Source: Hippophae tibetana (Eukaryota > Streptophyta > Magnoliopsida > Rosales > Elaeagnaceae). From it: 64,000 bases of DNA. The notes beneath the pieces were generated by a model. The model saw nothing but the letters and a program-made list of their open reading frames with translations. It was not told the origin of the DNA and ran no database searches. The position numbers and the translations under genes were made by a program. This document shows positions 1-18,719 of the stretch, piece after piece. The stretch covers positions 45,329,452-45,393,451 of the forward strand of contig CM072811.1 of NCBI GenBank assembly GCA_037013495.1. The letters are read 5' to 3'. Positions within the stretch are counted from its first letter, which is position 1. Each line of letters opens with the position of its first letter.

Positions 1-5078
<5,078 letters not shown>

Positions 5079-5870
5079 GCTTCTGTACTACTACTAAGAG
5101 GTATTTTTATTATTTGATCAGTTTTAGGTGCTCTTGATTGACGCATCACATCTAGTCTAATTTATTTTACATTTGACTGTATCTTGCAGGAAGAAGTATG
5201 CTTACTCTAAATTATGTTAGGGAGTTCTCTTCTTACAAGCTTATATTTGCTTACTGAGATATTTTCCCTGGGTTCATATACCATGGGATATTGTGATTTG
5301 GTACCTTGAATTTAATCTGGAGTGGCCATTTTCGCTAGCGTAAGAGAATATGCTGATTTGGAGTTTATCTAAGGGAGGAATTACCCCACTGCGCATAACT
5401 CTCCTGTGTCTTGTGTAGTTCAATGACGTAATTGTTTTGTTAATGAAAATAGGAGATGCATTTTAAGCCCACTTCCATTGTTTACCATCAAGAATGCCTC
5501 TAATTACTTGAAAAGATTATTCAGCGTATATATTGATGTGGTGATTAAATTATGTGTTCCAGTTCCATTTGTGTACTGGCAATGTGAGTGACATCTCAAT
5601 CTCACAGGACTCTACAGGTTTCGAAAGTACAACTCAGTGTCTTCCGCAAGCAGCTACTTGCTTGAAAGGTTTTGCAAGAGCAGCTCGTATTATGAGGCTA
5701 AACCTGATTGGCAATTGAAAGTTGACGCTAAAGCCACTATGACTAGCTTTCGGAAGCTTACAGAGTTTTGAACGCATCTCAAGATGGTGTAGCAGGGTGG
5801 AACTGTGGAAGCTTTTATTCCAGCTCCTTACGATAGGGCCTTGGGCTATTTTGTGTACGAGGTCTGTCTT
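5079..5870 (+). other. Probable 3' UTR of the helicase gene and downstream flank
   Basis: This stretch follows the stop codon and has higher GC than the spacer beyond 5.9 kb. It is T-rich on the + strand, as plant 3' UTRs are. Around 5610-5770 two frames stay open for about 45-50 codons after an AG acceptor-like site, but neither resembles a protein I know. I read it as 3' UTR, possibly containing an optional exon. Confidence 0.4.
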
Positions 5871-6362
5871 GTTTTTAGTAGGAACTGTTTCTATCTATCA
5901 TTTGTTCTCATACCACGTCTCGGAACTACCTGATATACACACTTTTTAAATCCCAAAAATTATAATACATCATTACTCCTAGTGTTGTTTCTGGTCAAGA
6001 TTTATATTATGAGAGAATATTTGGTAAACCTTTTTGTTCCCTTACTGTACAATGAACTACAAACATTAACATGAATTTAAGGAGACTACTTATTTTAAGT
6101 GGGACATTTGTTCAAACAACTTTATCAGAGACTTGCAGTGGCTTTTTGTACTAGTGCTTTTTTGTTTTCCTCTCTGTAAAGGGCATCACTTTGCATTATC
6201 TTTTGGTTTGAAGAAGGTTCCCTGTTTCGTGCAAACTCAACTTTCCATTAACAAAGAATACTATTGTTATGCCAGCATTAACCGAATCCCAATAAAAAAG
6301 TTGAGAGAGAGAGTAAATAATAAATAAAAAGCGTAAATAACACTTAATCAATGAAATTATGG

Positions 6363-6438
6363 TAAATTTGTGATTGTTATCGTAGAGATTGTGATAAATT
6401 TGTGATCGTTATCGTAGAGATTGTCATAGATTTGTGAT
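6363..6438. repeat. 32-bp tandem repeat, about 2.4 copies
   Basis: The phrase TAAATTTGTGAT starts at 6363 and recurs at 6395, and as TAGATTTGTGAT at 6427. The spacing is 32 bp, and the copies share GTTATCGTAGAGATTG. Confidence 0.75.
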
Positions 6439-7779
6439 GTACTGGTGTCCTAATAAAAAATTGCAGGCGGTTAACATGCGTTTGTGTCTATTCTTATTAT
6501 GAGGTGAGTTTTACATGTATAAAAAATGCAAGTACATGATAGAATAAGATTAATGTGAGGGGTTATGTTAGATTATTTCTCCTTTTTTAGTTAAAATTTT
6601 CTATTAAATTTTTGTTTTTGGTAAATTTATTATATTTTCTTATCATTGTAACTAAATAATTTAATTTTTTGTATAGTACTAAAAAGTAAAAATATTAAAA
6701 TTTAGATCCAAAAACACAAACATGACACATGTTAAAACTCGCGATTAACCCTTCTAACAAGTTTCTTGCTTAAAAGTAATTCAGAAATTAAAGAATATGC
6801 TCCAAACAAAGAAAACAAATTAGATGATACGCTGACATGTTAATAACTTCTCTAGATAATGGGCTCATGAAATATTTTAGCATATCATCTTTCTTTGTTA
6901 TTATTCTATATAACTCTTCCTTCTTTCTCATTTTAATAAAAATCACATGCTTTAAATTTTATTATTTTAAAGAAATAATTATTTTTGAACTAATACGGAT
7001 ATGACAAAAGTGTGACTAATGGTACTTAACTACTAAATTCATAAAAAAATTATAGGAAATAAGGAAAATTTATAAGTTTGACATATATCACTTTCAATTG
7101 AAGTTATAAAAAAGCTGGTTATCTGAAGTTAAGATTTAAAAAAAATTTCGTTTACAAAAATTATCGTTGGATTAAAAAAAAATAAAAATTATGTGGTGAT
7201 ATATTATTCAAAAGTGTCAAAAATGAGATTCTTATCTTCAAACTACGATAACTTGCTGCAGTTTCGTCTATATCATAATTGAGGTGCAATTCTATTTCAA
7301 AGTATAATTTAATTTTTTTATTTTTTATTCTCCGACATTTCATAACATATAATAAGCATCTTTATCATTGCATCGTAACCTAAAGTAGCAAGCTAATTAA
7401 GAAAATAAAAGGTCTAAAACCGAATACAATTAAACAATTCACAAACTGCTCACTTCCTTTCGGATATAAAGAAACGCCAAAGGTTACCTTTTCACCTGTA
7501 AGGTTTGTATACAAAAATAACTTACGGCAAAGTTTATCGATGGCCTCAAAATATTTTATCCATTTAAAAGTACAAGGAAAATGGGAATTGATGTTTCATT
7601 TCGGAACAATCTAAAATTTATACTCATAATTTAATGATTAGTTGTTTCTAAAATTTGAAACCTTCCTTTGAAAATAACAAAAATAGTTCTAGCATTAATG
7701 ATATCCTAAAAAATTAATAAAGATTTTATTTTGTACATATTAAACTCGATCATTAGCATTATTATTTTTTTATTTATAA

Positions 7780-8290
7780 ATTTATACCAAGAAAATATAA
7801 ACAAAATTTAATAGATTGAAATTTGATTGATTGATTGAACAATTCTAAAAATTGTTTTAAATTTGTACATTTTAACTCATTTTTTTTTTCATTTGGATCC
7901 ATTGACATAAACATATAAAGGATATTATGAACACAAGCTACTTAAAAAAATTGTGCAATTAACTTATAATATATTTTTTAATTTAGAACCAATTACTTTA
8001 ATTTTTTTAAAATAAAATATTACACATTCATACAATCATTGACTTTGTAATTGGAAATTGCAAATTTATACAAGAAGAATGATCTAAGTTTGATAAATAA
8101 AAACGATTGAATAATTTTAAAATCACTTTAAATTGTGCATTTTGACCGTATTGTGTCTCATTTTTCTTCGTTTGATCCCAAACACCTACAAAATGATAAG
8201 CAAACATATAAAGGACATTGTGAACACAAAATTACATGTAAAGGGTACAATTGACTTATAAAATACTTAAAACTTATCTGAATAACTTTC
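7780..8290. repeat. Diverged direct duplication, period about 293 bp
   Basis: Matching stretches around 7780-7990 and 8075-8290 share ACATATAAAGG (7911 and 8204), followed by similar GAACACAA and ACTTATAA segments. The copies are well diverged, so the duplication is old. The function is unknown. Confidence 0.5.
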
Positions 8291-8564
8291 AAACATATAT
8301 CATAGTATTATAAGTTAATTATAATATATCAGTTCATATTTTTTTAAGCATAGATTTCTAACACTAAACACAAATATGAATACTTTAAAAATTCTAACTT
8401 TTATTTTATGTGGTCCCTCACATGTTTCTTGACATACGAGTTGGAAATTTACATTCATGGGTGTAAAGTATATTTTATTCAATATAAAGCATGTCTATGG
8501 CTTTATTCAAAGAAACCCAATAAGCTTAGTGCAGATGATGAGTTAATTGAAAGACAGAGTATTC

Positions 8565-11500
8565 ATGGGAAACAGAGCATCGTGTTTTTCTCCACAGGAG
8601 GTGACAACTTTTAGCAGCAGAAGAAACCGTTCAACAAAAGACAAAGAGAGACTCAAAAGAGACGATGATGATGATGATTTGCTTCTTCAACAACAAGCAC
8701 TTGCAGCTGCTTTATTGTTTAAGAAACACCAGACAAGGAACAATAAATCTCCATCTTTTAACAGATCAACTTCTGTGGTTTATTCAAAGAAGCAGCAAAT
8801 TCAAGGCTTTAGAAGGAGCACTAGTCATAGGGATCGTTTGGATTCTGATACGACTGATCTTCTTCAACCTCATCTGCCTATTCATTCTAAGGTCAAAAAC
8901 TCTCATTTTTTTTCTTTCTTCCTTTAATTCTTTTATTTAGTGCCCATTTGGATACCTACTCATACAATCAGCTTTAATGAAAGCGATTTTATAAGAAGTA
9001 TCTCTAAATATAAGTGATTTTAGAGAGTAGCGATTACGTTTTTGAAAAAGAAAAAGAAAATAGTTTTAATATCTGTACGTAGAAACACTTTTAAACGTTT
9101 TTACAATAAATCTTTCAAAGTATTTTTAATTTTTGTAACTCTTGTCAATAAATAAATAAATATGTATGTTTTGTTTTCTTACTTGAGAAATGAACATGGC
9201 ATATAATTATTTGTTTATAGGATCCAAAGACAGATGATCTAGAAACCAATCATTTCATACTAGTACATGGAGGTGGATTTGGTGCTTGGTGTTGGTATAA
9301 AACCATTACACTATTGCAAGAAGGTGGCTTTAAAGTTGATGCAGTTGATTTAACAGGTTGTGGAATTCATTCATTCAATACAAATAGCATCACAACCCTT
9401 TCACAATATGTGAAGCCCCTTACTGATATTCTTGAGAAATTAGAGGATGGAAATAAGGTTTGGTTATCTGTTTTCTTTGTTGTCTTGTGTTAAAAAAATA
9501 CCAATGAACTTTAACTTATTAACAAAAATGCCATTAACTTATGAATATAGCTATGTGGGTGTATGTACTACACTTCAATCCGATAAAAATTTAAAAAGTT
9601 GACACAAATGGACATGTTTGATACCCATCAATTATATGTCAAAAAAATTTAAAACACTTGTGTTCTAAAAGAATCAATCTAATATAATGTTTCTATCTAG
9701 TTTTATATATAAAAAAAATACTCAAACTTTATAAATGTTATAAAGTTCCAATTCAAAAAGTAAACTTTGTTACGAGGTGTAGCACAAACACTTATATATC
9801 CACTTGATTGTCATTTTTTTGTGTGTATAAGTTTTTGATTCCTTTTACTGCAGTATAATGGTATATATGCAGTGATGTATGAATTTTTATATCAAGTCAA
9901 ACTTTAATGATAGTTATGAAGCAAGTAGAATGATTAAATTAAAAACTTAAACCCTAATTTTAATGTTTAAATTTGACGAGTAGTAGACCCTTGGGCTTAA
10001 TGGACAACTGACTTAAGTGCAGGTAATTCTGGTAGGACATGATTTTGGTGGAACCTGTATATCATATGCCATGGAGTTGTTTCCTTCTAAAATTTCCAAA
10101 GCCATTTTTGTTTCTGCAGCAATGTTGGCTAATGGGCAGAGCACCTTTGATTTGTTCTCTCAACAGGTTGACCTTTCTCTATAGTTCATTAAAATAATAA
10201 TAAAGAGCAAGAGAAAAAGAATGAAGCATGTAGTGTTTTTCATGAGTAGCTTCAATATAACTTTGATACTTTATATTTTTCAAATTCTATAATACAGATA
10301 GATTCAAATGATCTAATGAGAGAGGCACAGATAGTTATGTATGCCAATGGCAATGATCAGCCTCCAACTGCTATTGATTTCAACAAGGAGTTGATCAAAG
10401 ACTTTTTGTTCAATAAGAGTCCTGCCAAGGTACTTTAACAACATACACTAACTTTAAGCCTAGTCCACTAACTATTGCATTAAAGTATTTAAATCTAATA
10501 ACTTTTTTTAAGGATAGTTTAGTTTATAAGTTTTGAAATCAATTTTTAAGTTTTTGAAATAATAATTTTTTATTTTATTTTTTCACCCATATTTGAAAAA
10601 TAAAGTTTAAACAAAAATAATTGATGAAACAATTTTTTTAAATAAAAATTTTTAAATTAGAAAAATTAAAAATGACATAAAATTTAACTATTTGACTGAT
10701 TTCAGTTTTTCAAAAATAATAGATTAAACTTTCCTAAAATTAAATATTTTATTCTATAAAGCTCGTGATCAACGAGATAATTTTTTACTTATATTTTTAG
10801 GTACGTTTACTTATAAAAATATTGTGTTTTTTTTATGTTTTATGTATATAGAGCAACTTTGAAAGAGTAGTCTATTTTAATTATACACTCAATTTTGTAA
10901 TTTATATTTTGTCAATGTAGGATTATTCGAATCAGAATACATTATCTCTCTAGATTCCAACCATGCCTTAACACTAAGAACTAACTGCATTTCTAAACAG
11001 ACATTCATATTCCATTGAGTTAACACACATGGTAAGAAATGATTAAAGAATCTACCTCAATTTAATCAAGTTAAGAGTTCAAATGAATTTAGAACAATAT
11101 CACACAATTCTTATTACGATCTAACAGAAACCCACTATTCGTTTAAATTTAAACACATGTGTTGTTTATACAAATCTATTTTCATTTTAGGGATCTACGT
11201 TGTGTGCGTTCATGCAATGTAAATTAAACCTAGCTCTTGCTCTCTTACTAACGGGCTTTAAACTCACAATGTTAATTTATTTAAAAAAGTAACCCAATTT
11301 AATTATAATTTAGTATCTTATTTATATTTTTTTGAACATGAGATTTTTTGGTATACTTAACAACTTTCGGTTTCAGAGCTTTATATAATTCATTATCAAT
11401 TTGAATATTTTTAATTATGAAGCTTTTGTACCCCATTTTAATTTCAGGATGTTGCATTGGCCTTACTATCAATGAAGCCTATCCCTTTTGCACCAGTTAT

Positions 11501-11726
11501 AGAGAAGCTTTCTCTTTCTGATATGAACTATGGTTCTGTGAGGAGGTTTTACATAACAACTCCAGAAGATCATGCCATAACAATTTCTCAACAAGAGACC
11601 ATGATAAGTTTGAATCCACCAGAACAAGTTTTTCGAGTTAAAGGCTCCGATCATTCTCCTTTTTTCTCAAGACCTCAGGGTTTGCATAAGATACTTGTTG
11701 ATATTTCCCACATTCAACCCAAGTGA
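8565..11726 (+). CDS. MES13: Methylesterase of the MES11-15 type (alpha/beta hydrolase)
   Basis: Five exons, all with phase-0 introns: 8565-8891, 9221-9457, 10023-10166, 10298-10429 and 11448-11726 (372 residues). ATG 8565 is chosen because it gives the family's characteristic MGN start. The basic, Ser-rich N-terminal extension (about 1-115) carries a DDDDDD run and a QALAAALLF helix. The hydrolase core begins at NHFILVHGGG (about 119-128, oxyanion region). The nucleophile elbow reads VGHDFGG, with Asp195 where SABP2 and most MES proteins have Ser. Asp321 (TPED) and His349 (GSDH) fit the other two triad positions in spacing. Family knowledge: MES proteins hydrolyse methyl esters of hormones such as methyl-IAA and methyl salicylate; MES11-15 carry long N-terminal extensions and are often labelled chloroplastic. 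As I recall them, Arabidopsis MES11 and MES13 also have Asp. The C-terminal half looks closest to MES13/MES15, as the gene neighbourhood suggests. Activity and location are inferred; Gly2 could also be myristoylated. Confidence 0.9.
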
Positions 11727-14700
11727 AGTACAAATTGTGTTAACTGTCACTTAATTATGGATGCTATCTTAAAAATAATAAACCAATTAATGGTATAGAA
11801 AAAGATTATTCATGTTTAATGAAATCAAGATTTCTTCGTACAGTTTCTTAAAAGCTATCCATTTGTTGTTGTTTTATTGGAATTAATTTGTAAATCGAGT
11901 GGTATGATTTTTAATCTCATTATCATGAATTTAAATTTGAATATTGTAATATTTTTTTTATTTAATTAAAAAAAGAATTTTAGTGCTTTTTTGAAATTAA
12001 AAAAAAATCTTTTGTGTTCTTAGGATGTAGTAATGGCTATAGCAATATCTATGTTTGACATTATAACTAAGGATTTTATTTGCTGCTGTTTTAAAAAGTA
12101 ATGTGTTATTTAGGTTTTCTTTTCTCTTTGACAAATATAAAAGTGAGATGTATTTATTTGAGTGGTTGATTCAACATTCAAGTCATGGCTAGGAATTTAC
12201 GGCTTCTGCTTGGAAAAGAGAAAAACAAATCTAATGCATTGCACTTGGCAACAATTGGGTTCAATGCATTGTGGTTCATGGCCTACATATAATACACATT
12301 ACACAACAAACAAATTTACAACCAATGCTAGCTTGTCTGGCATATTATGAATTGAAATCATACTTGTTTTGCCCAAGCAAATAATCATACATTCGTTATT
12401 TATAGAAAATAATGGTATCAATTATTAGGAAAAAACACACTTAGTAGATGAGAGATAATACAAAATTTAACAATATAATTTGGATTAAATTTATTCTTGG
12501 GTAATTTAGTAAAAGGAAATAACCTTAATTTTCTCTTAGGTGATTGCCACAATTAGAGGTGCAAGGATTTAGTTATTTTTCAATTATTATTTATATATTA
12601 TTTTAATAAAAATATAACTTGAGTGTTAAAAAATTTAAAATTTAAAATTCAGTTGTAACATAGTGTTATTTTATACATGTATTTTGTCTATAATTTTATA
12701 AATATTATAATTAAAAAATTATAATAAGAATATAATAAGGTAATTTTTCTTTGAGTAAAAATATTATTTAATTCTCTAACTTTAAATAAGTACTAATTAG
12801 TTATTTTATTTATAAAAATGTGTTAATTAATAAGTATGTTTTAGTTAATTAATTTAGAACTTAAGAGTATATTTTGAAGTCTTTTATATATAACTTTAAT
12901 TTTAAAAAAATTAAATATTTTTCAATAACAACGTATAAAGGATATATAAGGTCCTAAGATTTTTTCTTATTTTTAAGTTTGATTTTGTGAAATAATTTTT
13001 AATAAAAAATTATAAATAAAAAATCACCGATTTTATTGTCAATTTTTTGAGATTTATATATCTATTAAGATTGTAATTTGTTTTAAAACCTTAAAAATTA
13101 GATCAATGAGCAACCAATCACACATCACCCACTCATGCCTGCAATTATTATTATTATTGTGTATTGAAGCCCATGTAATAATGAACCGAAATATATAGCC
13201 CTACTTTAAAAGTCACAAACTATAACCGATATGTTGTATTAATTTTTCGATCATTAAAATAGTTAAATGTACATAAAAAAAAAACATTAACTTTAAATGC
13301 CACCAAGTACATAAACACATTTTAAGATATATTTTTAAAATTATAAATTAATAAAAAAAATCAACTAATTCTTATATCAATGAAGCTTAAAAATTAATGA
13401 TAAATTTAAGATCAATGTACATATTTGATGACTATAAATTTTTTATACACTTTTATTAAAATTTATAAGGCTTTTAATGTCTTTCGTCCTTAAAATTTAA
13501 ATGTTAACGCCTGTACAAAATCACCATGGTTGATGGTTGTTTCTTTTCGTTTTTTAGTTCTTCACAATCCAATTCATTTAATAAATTACATTTCTTAAAA
13601 AGGAAGTTTTAAATAATATCATTATAAATAAAATTGTCCAATTCTTTCGATCGAAAATGAATAGCTATCGATGATCATGAATTTAACTTTTCTCTGACGA
13701 TCTTTGTTAGTTATATTGGGAAGTATTTTCAGTTGTTCAAGTAATAATTTTACTTTTTTAACCCTCGACAAATCAACATTTATTGCCAACTCGAATACCA
13801 GGATATTTTTGTTTGATTGAATTTATACCCATCATCTCATTTATTATTATTTTTTAAGATAAAAGGTAGAAATTATTTAATAACCATGAACAAAGTGTAA
13901 AATTTGATTAATTTTTGAATAGAATAATATGGATCCATTGATATTAAAATGTAGACTAAAAATCCAAAAATTTATATATGTCATACATAAAATACGTAAT
14001 ATATATATATGTATATATATTTTTAGTTGATATATATTCCTTAAATTAATTGTAACTCAAAAATATTAATTTATATATATTTAAATATATAATAACTCAA
14101 AAAATATACATACGTGATTTTACATGTTTTATTTCTTATATTTTTTTTAAATTTTAAATTATTTTTAATTTACTTCTCAATAGTTAATAGACTCGTAATA
14201 CAACGCATAAATGTGAATGAATTTCTATACATTTTGATTATATTTAAAGGATTATTGTTACCATTCATCTTATTTTTAAAAATATTCAAGACATTATCTT
14301 GTTAGTTTTATTTTCATATATACTTGTATTTGGACATTTTTTGTCTATTAATATAATTATTTTTTTGGGAGAAAATAATTTTTTTTATTAATAACATATA
14401 CATTATGTAAATAATTGAATTTTTGAATTTATCATAAATTACGTGAGTGACTTGTATTTAGATATAAAAAAGAGAATTTTTTTTATTAAATCATTGTATG
14501 TATTAATTGGAATGTTAATTAATCTATACATAAAATTAGATTAATTTTATATAACACTAATTAGAAAGCAATGCCCCTAATATAGATACAAATATGAGGA
14601 TTAATTAAATTTTTTAAAAATATCAAATAGTTAAATGACCATTCTAAGCATTTTATATAAAATTGTGTTAAAAACATATTTGATAAAAATATTTTAATTT

Positions 14701-15376
14701 TATTATATCAAATAATATTTATTATATTAAATAGTTATAACATGTGATAACTAAGTTAACTATGGTAACAATATTACAGTACTATTCTATGATAAAATGT
14801 TGCTTTGTTTTGTTTATTTATTTATCTATTTTTTTTTGTTTTTTTTTAATTTTTTAAAAACATCTGATAAGATTATAAACATTTAATATCTCCGGTTTCC
14901 CACATCCGATGTTGAATCAAGTCAGCCCGAATGTATTTGCATGTCACTTCAATGAATTTCATTTCTTAATCACGAAATTATGTGTTAAAAATATATATGA
15001 AAAATAAATGTTTCAATCAAATTTATAATATCAATTACAAATATTTATTTCCAAGTTTTTTTGAAATAATAAATTTGTTTAGATTTGAAAAATAACAATC
15101 ATATTTCCTAATTCTTTAATATATATATTTATAATAAAATTAATAAAAATTATAAAATCAAAGAAAATATATGTACTAAAGTAACAATAAAAGGAATGTA
15201 ATTTTATATTTTTAAAATTTTAATGATATTTTTATAGTTTTAAAAAACCTTAAAAGATTTTATATTAATTTTCCCTTTCTATTATTATTATTTTTTGACA
15301 GTATTCTATTACTATTGTTTGTTAAATTTTTTTAAATATAACTTAATTATTTATATATTTTTTATTTTTAAAACCC

Positions 15377-15415
<39 letters not shown>

Positions 15416-15640
15416 TTTAACATGTTAAAATATATATATTTTTATGTTATATATAAAAAATGTATGCATTATAAAAATATTAAAAAATAAAACTCATTAA
15501 ATAAAAAAATGAAGTAAAAAATAATTACATTGGAAGTATATTATATTAAAATGATTGTGATATTTAATTTATATTATTATTTTAATTAATAATAACAATT
15601 ATAATTATAGTGACATAAAGTATCCCACTCAAATAATTAA
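11727..15640. other. AT-rich spacer, no gene seen
   Basis: After a short 3' UTR the sequence is very rich in A and T, with many homopolymer runs. Open frames such as those at 12162 and 14114 are short and lack any domain. No element ends were found. Confidence 0.6.
15379..15412. repeat. (TA)n microsatellite
   Basis: An uninterrupted TA dinucleotide run of about 17 units lies about 230 bp upstream of the probable promoter of the SPIRAL1-like gene. Confidence 0.9.
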
Positions 15641-15641
15641 A

Positions 15642-15650
15642 TATAAAATA
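15642..15650 (+). promoter_or_regulatory. Candidate TATA box of the SPIRAL1-like gene
   Basis: TATAAAATA lies at the sharp change from AT-rich spacer to balanced sequence, about 30 bp before a pyrimidine-rich stretch with the look of a plant leader. This is inference only; no transcript start can be seen. Confidence 0.4.
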
Positions 15651-15674
15651 GCGCACACTTTTTATCCTTCCTAC

Positions 15675-15742
15675 CCTTTAAGTAACCAGTACTAGTTATT
15701 TCCGTGCTTCAAAGCTTCCCTCCAGATCTGATCGGCTTTCAG
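15675..15742 (+). other. Probable 5' UTR exon of the SPIRAL1-like gene
   Basis: A leader-like stretch (TTCCCTCCAGATCTGATCGG) ends in TTTCAG followed by GTATTT, a usable splice donor at 15743. No ATG-led frame of note starts here. The nearest downstream coding start on this strand is the SPIRAL1-like ATG at 21878, which has an AG acceptor at 21864-21865. That would make a leader intron of about 6.1 kb, 4.5 kb of it retrotransposon. It could instead be the leader of some other transcript. Confidence 0.45.
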
Positions 15743-16539
15743 GTATTTCGATCAAACACTCTTCAGTCTTTTCTCAGATTTAGGTGGTCCATTATTACTG
15801 ATTCGTTGCATTTTGCTTGACATCGTTTTCTTTTTCTATTTTTTTAAGATGGATAATTTGGTGTTTTCTCACTCTAAATTTGGTGGATTTGGGGTCAAAT
15901 GATTTCCATATAGTGACTTGTAGACTTGTCTTTTGTAAATCTACTTGGTGTGTTGTGTTTTAAAGTTTGTGATTGAGACATTTATTGTACTTCACAATTT
16001 GTGATTTGTTAATTATGTTTTTTATTTTTGCTGATTTTATTCAGTTTCTTTTGATTGTGGATAATTTTTCTCTCTTTCAATGTTTCTTGAAGACATGCAA
16101 GTGAAACTTGAATATTATAGTATAAAAATATGGAAAATGGGATTCGCGTGAATTATTTTTAAGTAATCACTACCGTATTGATTTGGAAAAATTCAATGCT
16201 TTATTTCTTTGTAGGCTAGAATTCATGTTGTTGAAAGTTTGAAACGTACAGAGAAGCTGAGGTGGGTTTTCAGTTGTATGATCATGTTGTTGCTGCTATA
16301 ATGTTAGATATACGGAATTAATCCAAAATGGATTACTGGAAGTATTATAGAGCATGTCCATTGTATTATCAGTGAGTGAGAGCTTTTTGCTTGCTTTGAT
16401 CAGAACTTCTTTTAACTGTGGATGCAATATAAATATAAAGCCTGATTTAGAGAAAGTGGAAAGGGAATATAGGGAAAAATTATTTCCTTGAACGAAGCTT
16501 GTCCCATTGTCTATAGTGTAGGTTGCTGCCTTAACAATC

Positions 16540-16857
16540 CGACATAGGAGTCAATAGTAGCTGCAATCCCTGAGCCAATTAGCACCAGAGACGAAGGGTA
16601 ACTCGTTGGTTGTCACCTTCTGATATATTTCATTAGCAGAGCCAAAACAAGAAAGGGTTCACAAAAGCATTCATAACTACTCACAAAAGTTGTGTGGGTT
16701 GACTTATATATGGTCCAGTATACCCTTAAGACCCAATCAAGTAAATGCCAAATATTCAGCTATAATAAACGACACAACTAACACTTAAGCGACAAAGGAA
16801 ACAATATTTAATAATTAATAAGCAAAATAACACTTAGCCAGCTCTTGCTCTTGCATT
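16540..16857 (-). repeat. 3' LTR of the gypsy element
   Basis: This stretch matches 20601-21074 over its whole length, for example in CAGAGACGAAGG, ACTCGTTGGTT and AACGACACAACTAACACTTAA. It lacks the internal duplication of the other LTR. It abuts the polypurine tract at 16858. Confidence 0.9.
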
Positions 16858-16871
16858 AGAGTCCCCTTTTT

Positions 16872-18700
16872 TGAGAGAATTCGACCATGAATTCTCAATA
16901 AGAACAGCAGCATCAGTTAGAGGATAAGAGGTGGAAATGTCAGCAACATTGAATGTTAGGGAAATCTTTCAGTCTTGAGGTAATCCAATGACATAGGAGT
17001 TGTTTATTTTCTTTAAGATAGGAAATGGGCCATACTTCTTACTCTGAAGCCTGGAACAATCAGAAGCTAGTAATCTGTGCTTATTAAGATGAATCATGAC
17101 CAATTCTCCTTCAGCATATTCTTTGAACCTTCCATGTTGATCTGCTTGACTTTTGTATTGAGCATTCATGTGCTCGATGTGCTTCTTGATTTCTTTGTGA
17201 AAAGCCTCGTAATCTTTGCCCCATGCACTAGCTGCCTTAATATTAAGACTACGGAATTGGTCATTAGGATGTTCATTAGTTAGACACCTCATCATGCTCC
17301 CAATAGACCTATTTATAGCTTCAATGGATGGCAGGCTAGTGTTGAACCTTTTCCAAAGTTCGTTCCATAAATGGTTCATGAACTTCACATTTCTATCAGA
17401 ATTAATGATAACGGGAACACCATGCAATTTTACTATTTCCTTGAAGAACAGTGATGCAATGTGACTTCGTCATTAATCTTTTTGGAAGGGGTCATGTGGC
17501 ACATTTTGAAGAACCTGTCAACCATCACTATAATAGAATTCACCCTTCTCTGAGTTTGTGGCAAACCCAAAATGAAGTCCATGCTGACATCTTCTTAAAT
17601 TGAGTGTGGCACGAGTAAAGGGGTATACAAAGCAGTATTTTGGGTCCCTTCTTTTGATATTTGGCATTTGTGGTACCTCTAAACAAACTTATATGCTTCC
17701 CTATCATATGTGGCCAAAAATACTTTTCTTTCAGCAAAGTAATAGTAATTTATCCCTCTCTGGATGATTAGTTAGTCTTCTTGAATGAATTTTTCTTATC
17801 AAATGTTCCCTAAGAGACCCTTAGGCACATACAATTGATTTCCTCAAAATAAGAACCCATTTTGTAACAGTTCCCCCTTCGAAGTTTTTCCCAAATTTCA
17901 AAAAAATCCTCATCTGAAGCATAGGTATTAGGAAGACTCTCAAAAGCAGTAAGTTCATTTCTGAAAAGAGTGAGTAATGCATGCCTGTGACTAAGAGCAT
18001 CTGCTACCTTGTTCTGTTGTCTTGATTTATGCTTGAAGACATAGTTGAAATGTTGAAGGAACACAACCCATCTCTGTGCTCTAGATAAAGTTTTTTGAGA
18101 ATTGAGGTATTTTGATGCTTGATGTCACTGTGCAAAACAAACTCTCTTTGTAGAAGCTAATGCTTCCAATGTTTAAAGAATCTTATAATAGCATATAGTT
18201 CTTGCTCGCAGGTAAACATTTTTGCCTTGCATTGCTTAGATTCTCACTAAAAATTCAATTGGTTTGCCATTTTGAGAAAGAATAGCACCTATGCCTAACA
18301 TAGAGGCATGTGTCTTAACTTCAAATGCTTGATCAAAGCTTGGTAAGGCAAGAATTGGTGCTTGGCTCAGCTTACTCTTAATTTCTTGGAAGCTGTGCTT
18401 ATGTTCTTCCCCCAATGGTATTGACCTTGCTTCAAACAATTTGTTATAGGAGCCACAATACTACGAAAGTTTCTCACAAACCACCTATAAAAAGTAGCTA
18501 AATCATGAATGCTCTTGATCTCTTGGATGGTTGAGTTGGCTAGGCCAACTCATAATAGTTTATACTTTCTTAGGATCTGCCACTACACCATTTTCTCCAA
18601 TAATGAACCCTAAGAATAGGAGTTGATTAGTTAGGAACTTACACTTCCTCAGGTTGAGGTATAGTTTGTTTGACTACAGGGACACCTAAAGAACTTCACA
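16872..18700 (-). pseudogene. Broken gypsy pol: RT tail, RNase H, integrase
   Basis: Read on the - strand from high to low coordinates. The C-terminal part of reverse transcriptase is at 18670-18480. RNase H follows, with the PILALPSF and IGAILSQNGKPIEF phrases (18439-18236) and KHKSRQQNKVADALSHRH (about 18040-17985). The integrase zinc-binding and core regions are LKEKYFWPHM (17737) and HGVPVIINSDRNVKF (from 17427), then the C-terminal domain down to LPQD at 16969 and a tail running into the polypurine tract. The protease and YxDD part of RT are absent, and part of the integrase core before the catalytic Glu region looks deleted. Several frameshifts and stops separate the pieces. Confidence 0.8.
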
Positions 18701-18719
18701 AGTAACGACTTCTTCTTGT

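Larger units (their letters stand above)
5871..8400. other. AT-rich spacer between helicase and methylesterase genes
   Basis: No gene is recognisable. Short open frames such as the 64-codon one at 6133 have no start context, domain or codon bias. Two diverged local duplications are listed separately. Confidence 0.6.

Noticed and set aside
5610-5771. About 50-codon open stretch after an AG in the helicase 3' region
   Set aside because: The helicase already ends in a family-typical C-terminus at 5078, and two frames here are open without any known match.
6133-6327. 64-codon + strand frame downstream of the helicase gene
   Set aside because: No domain, no conserved start, in AT-rich flank; chance frame.
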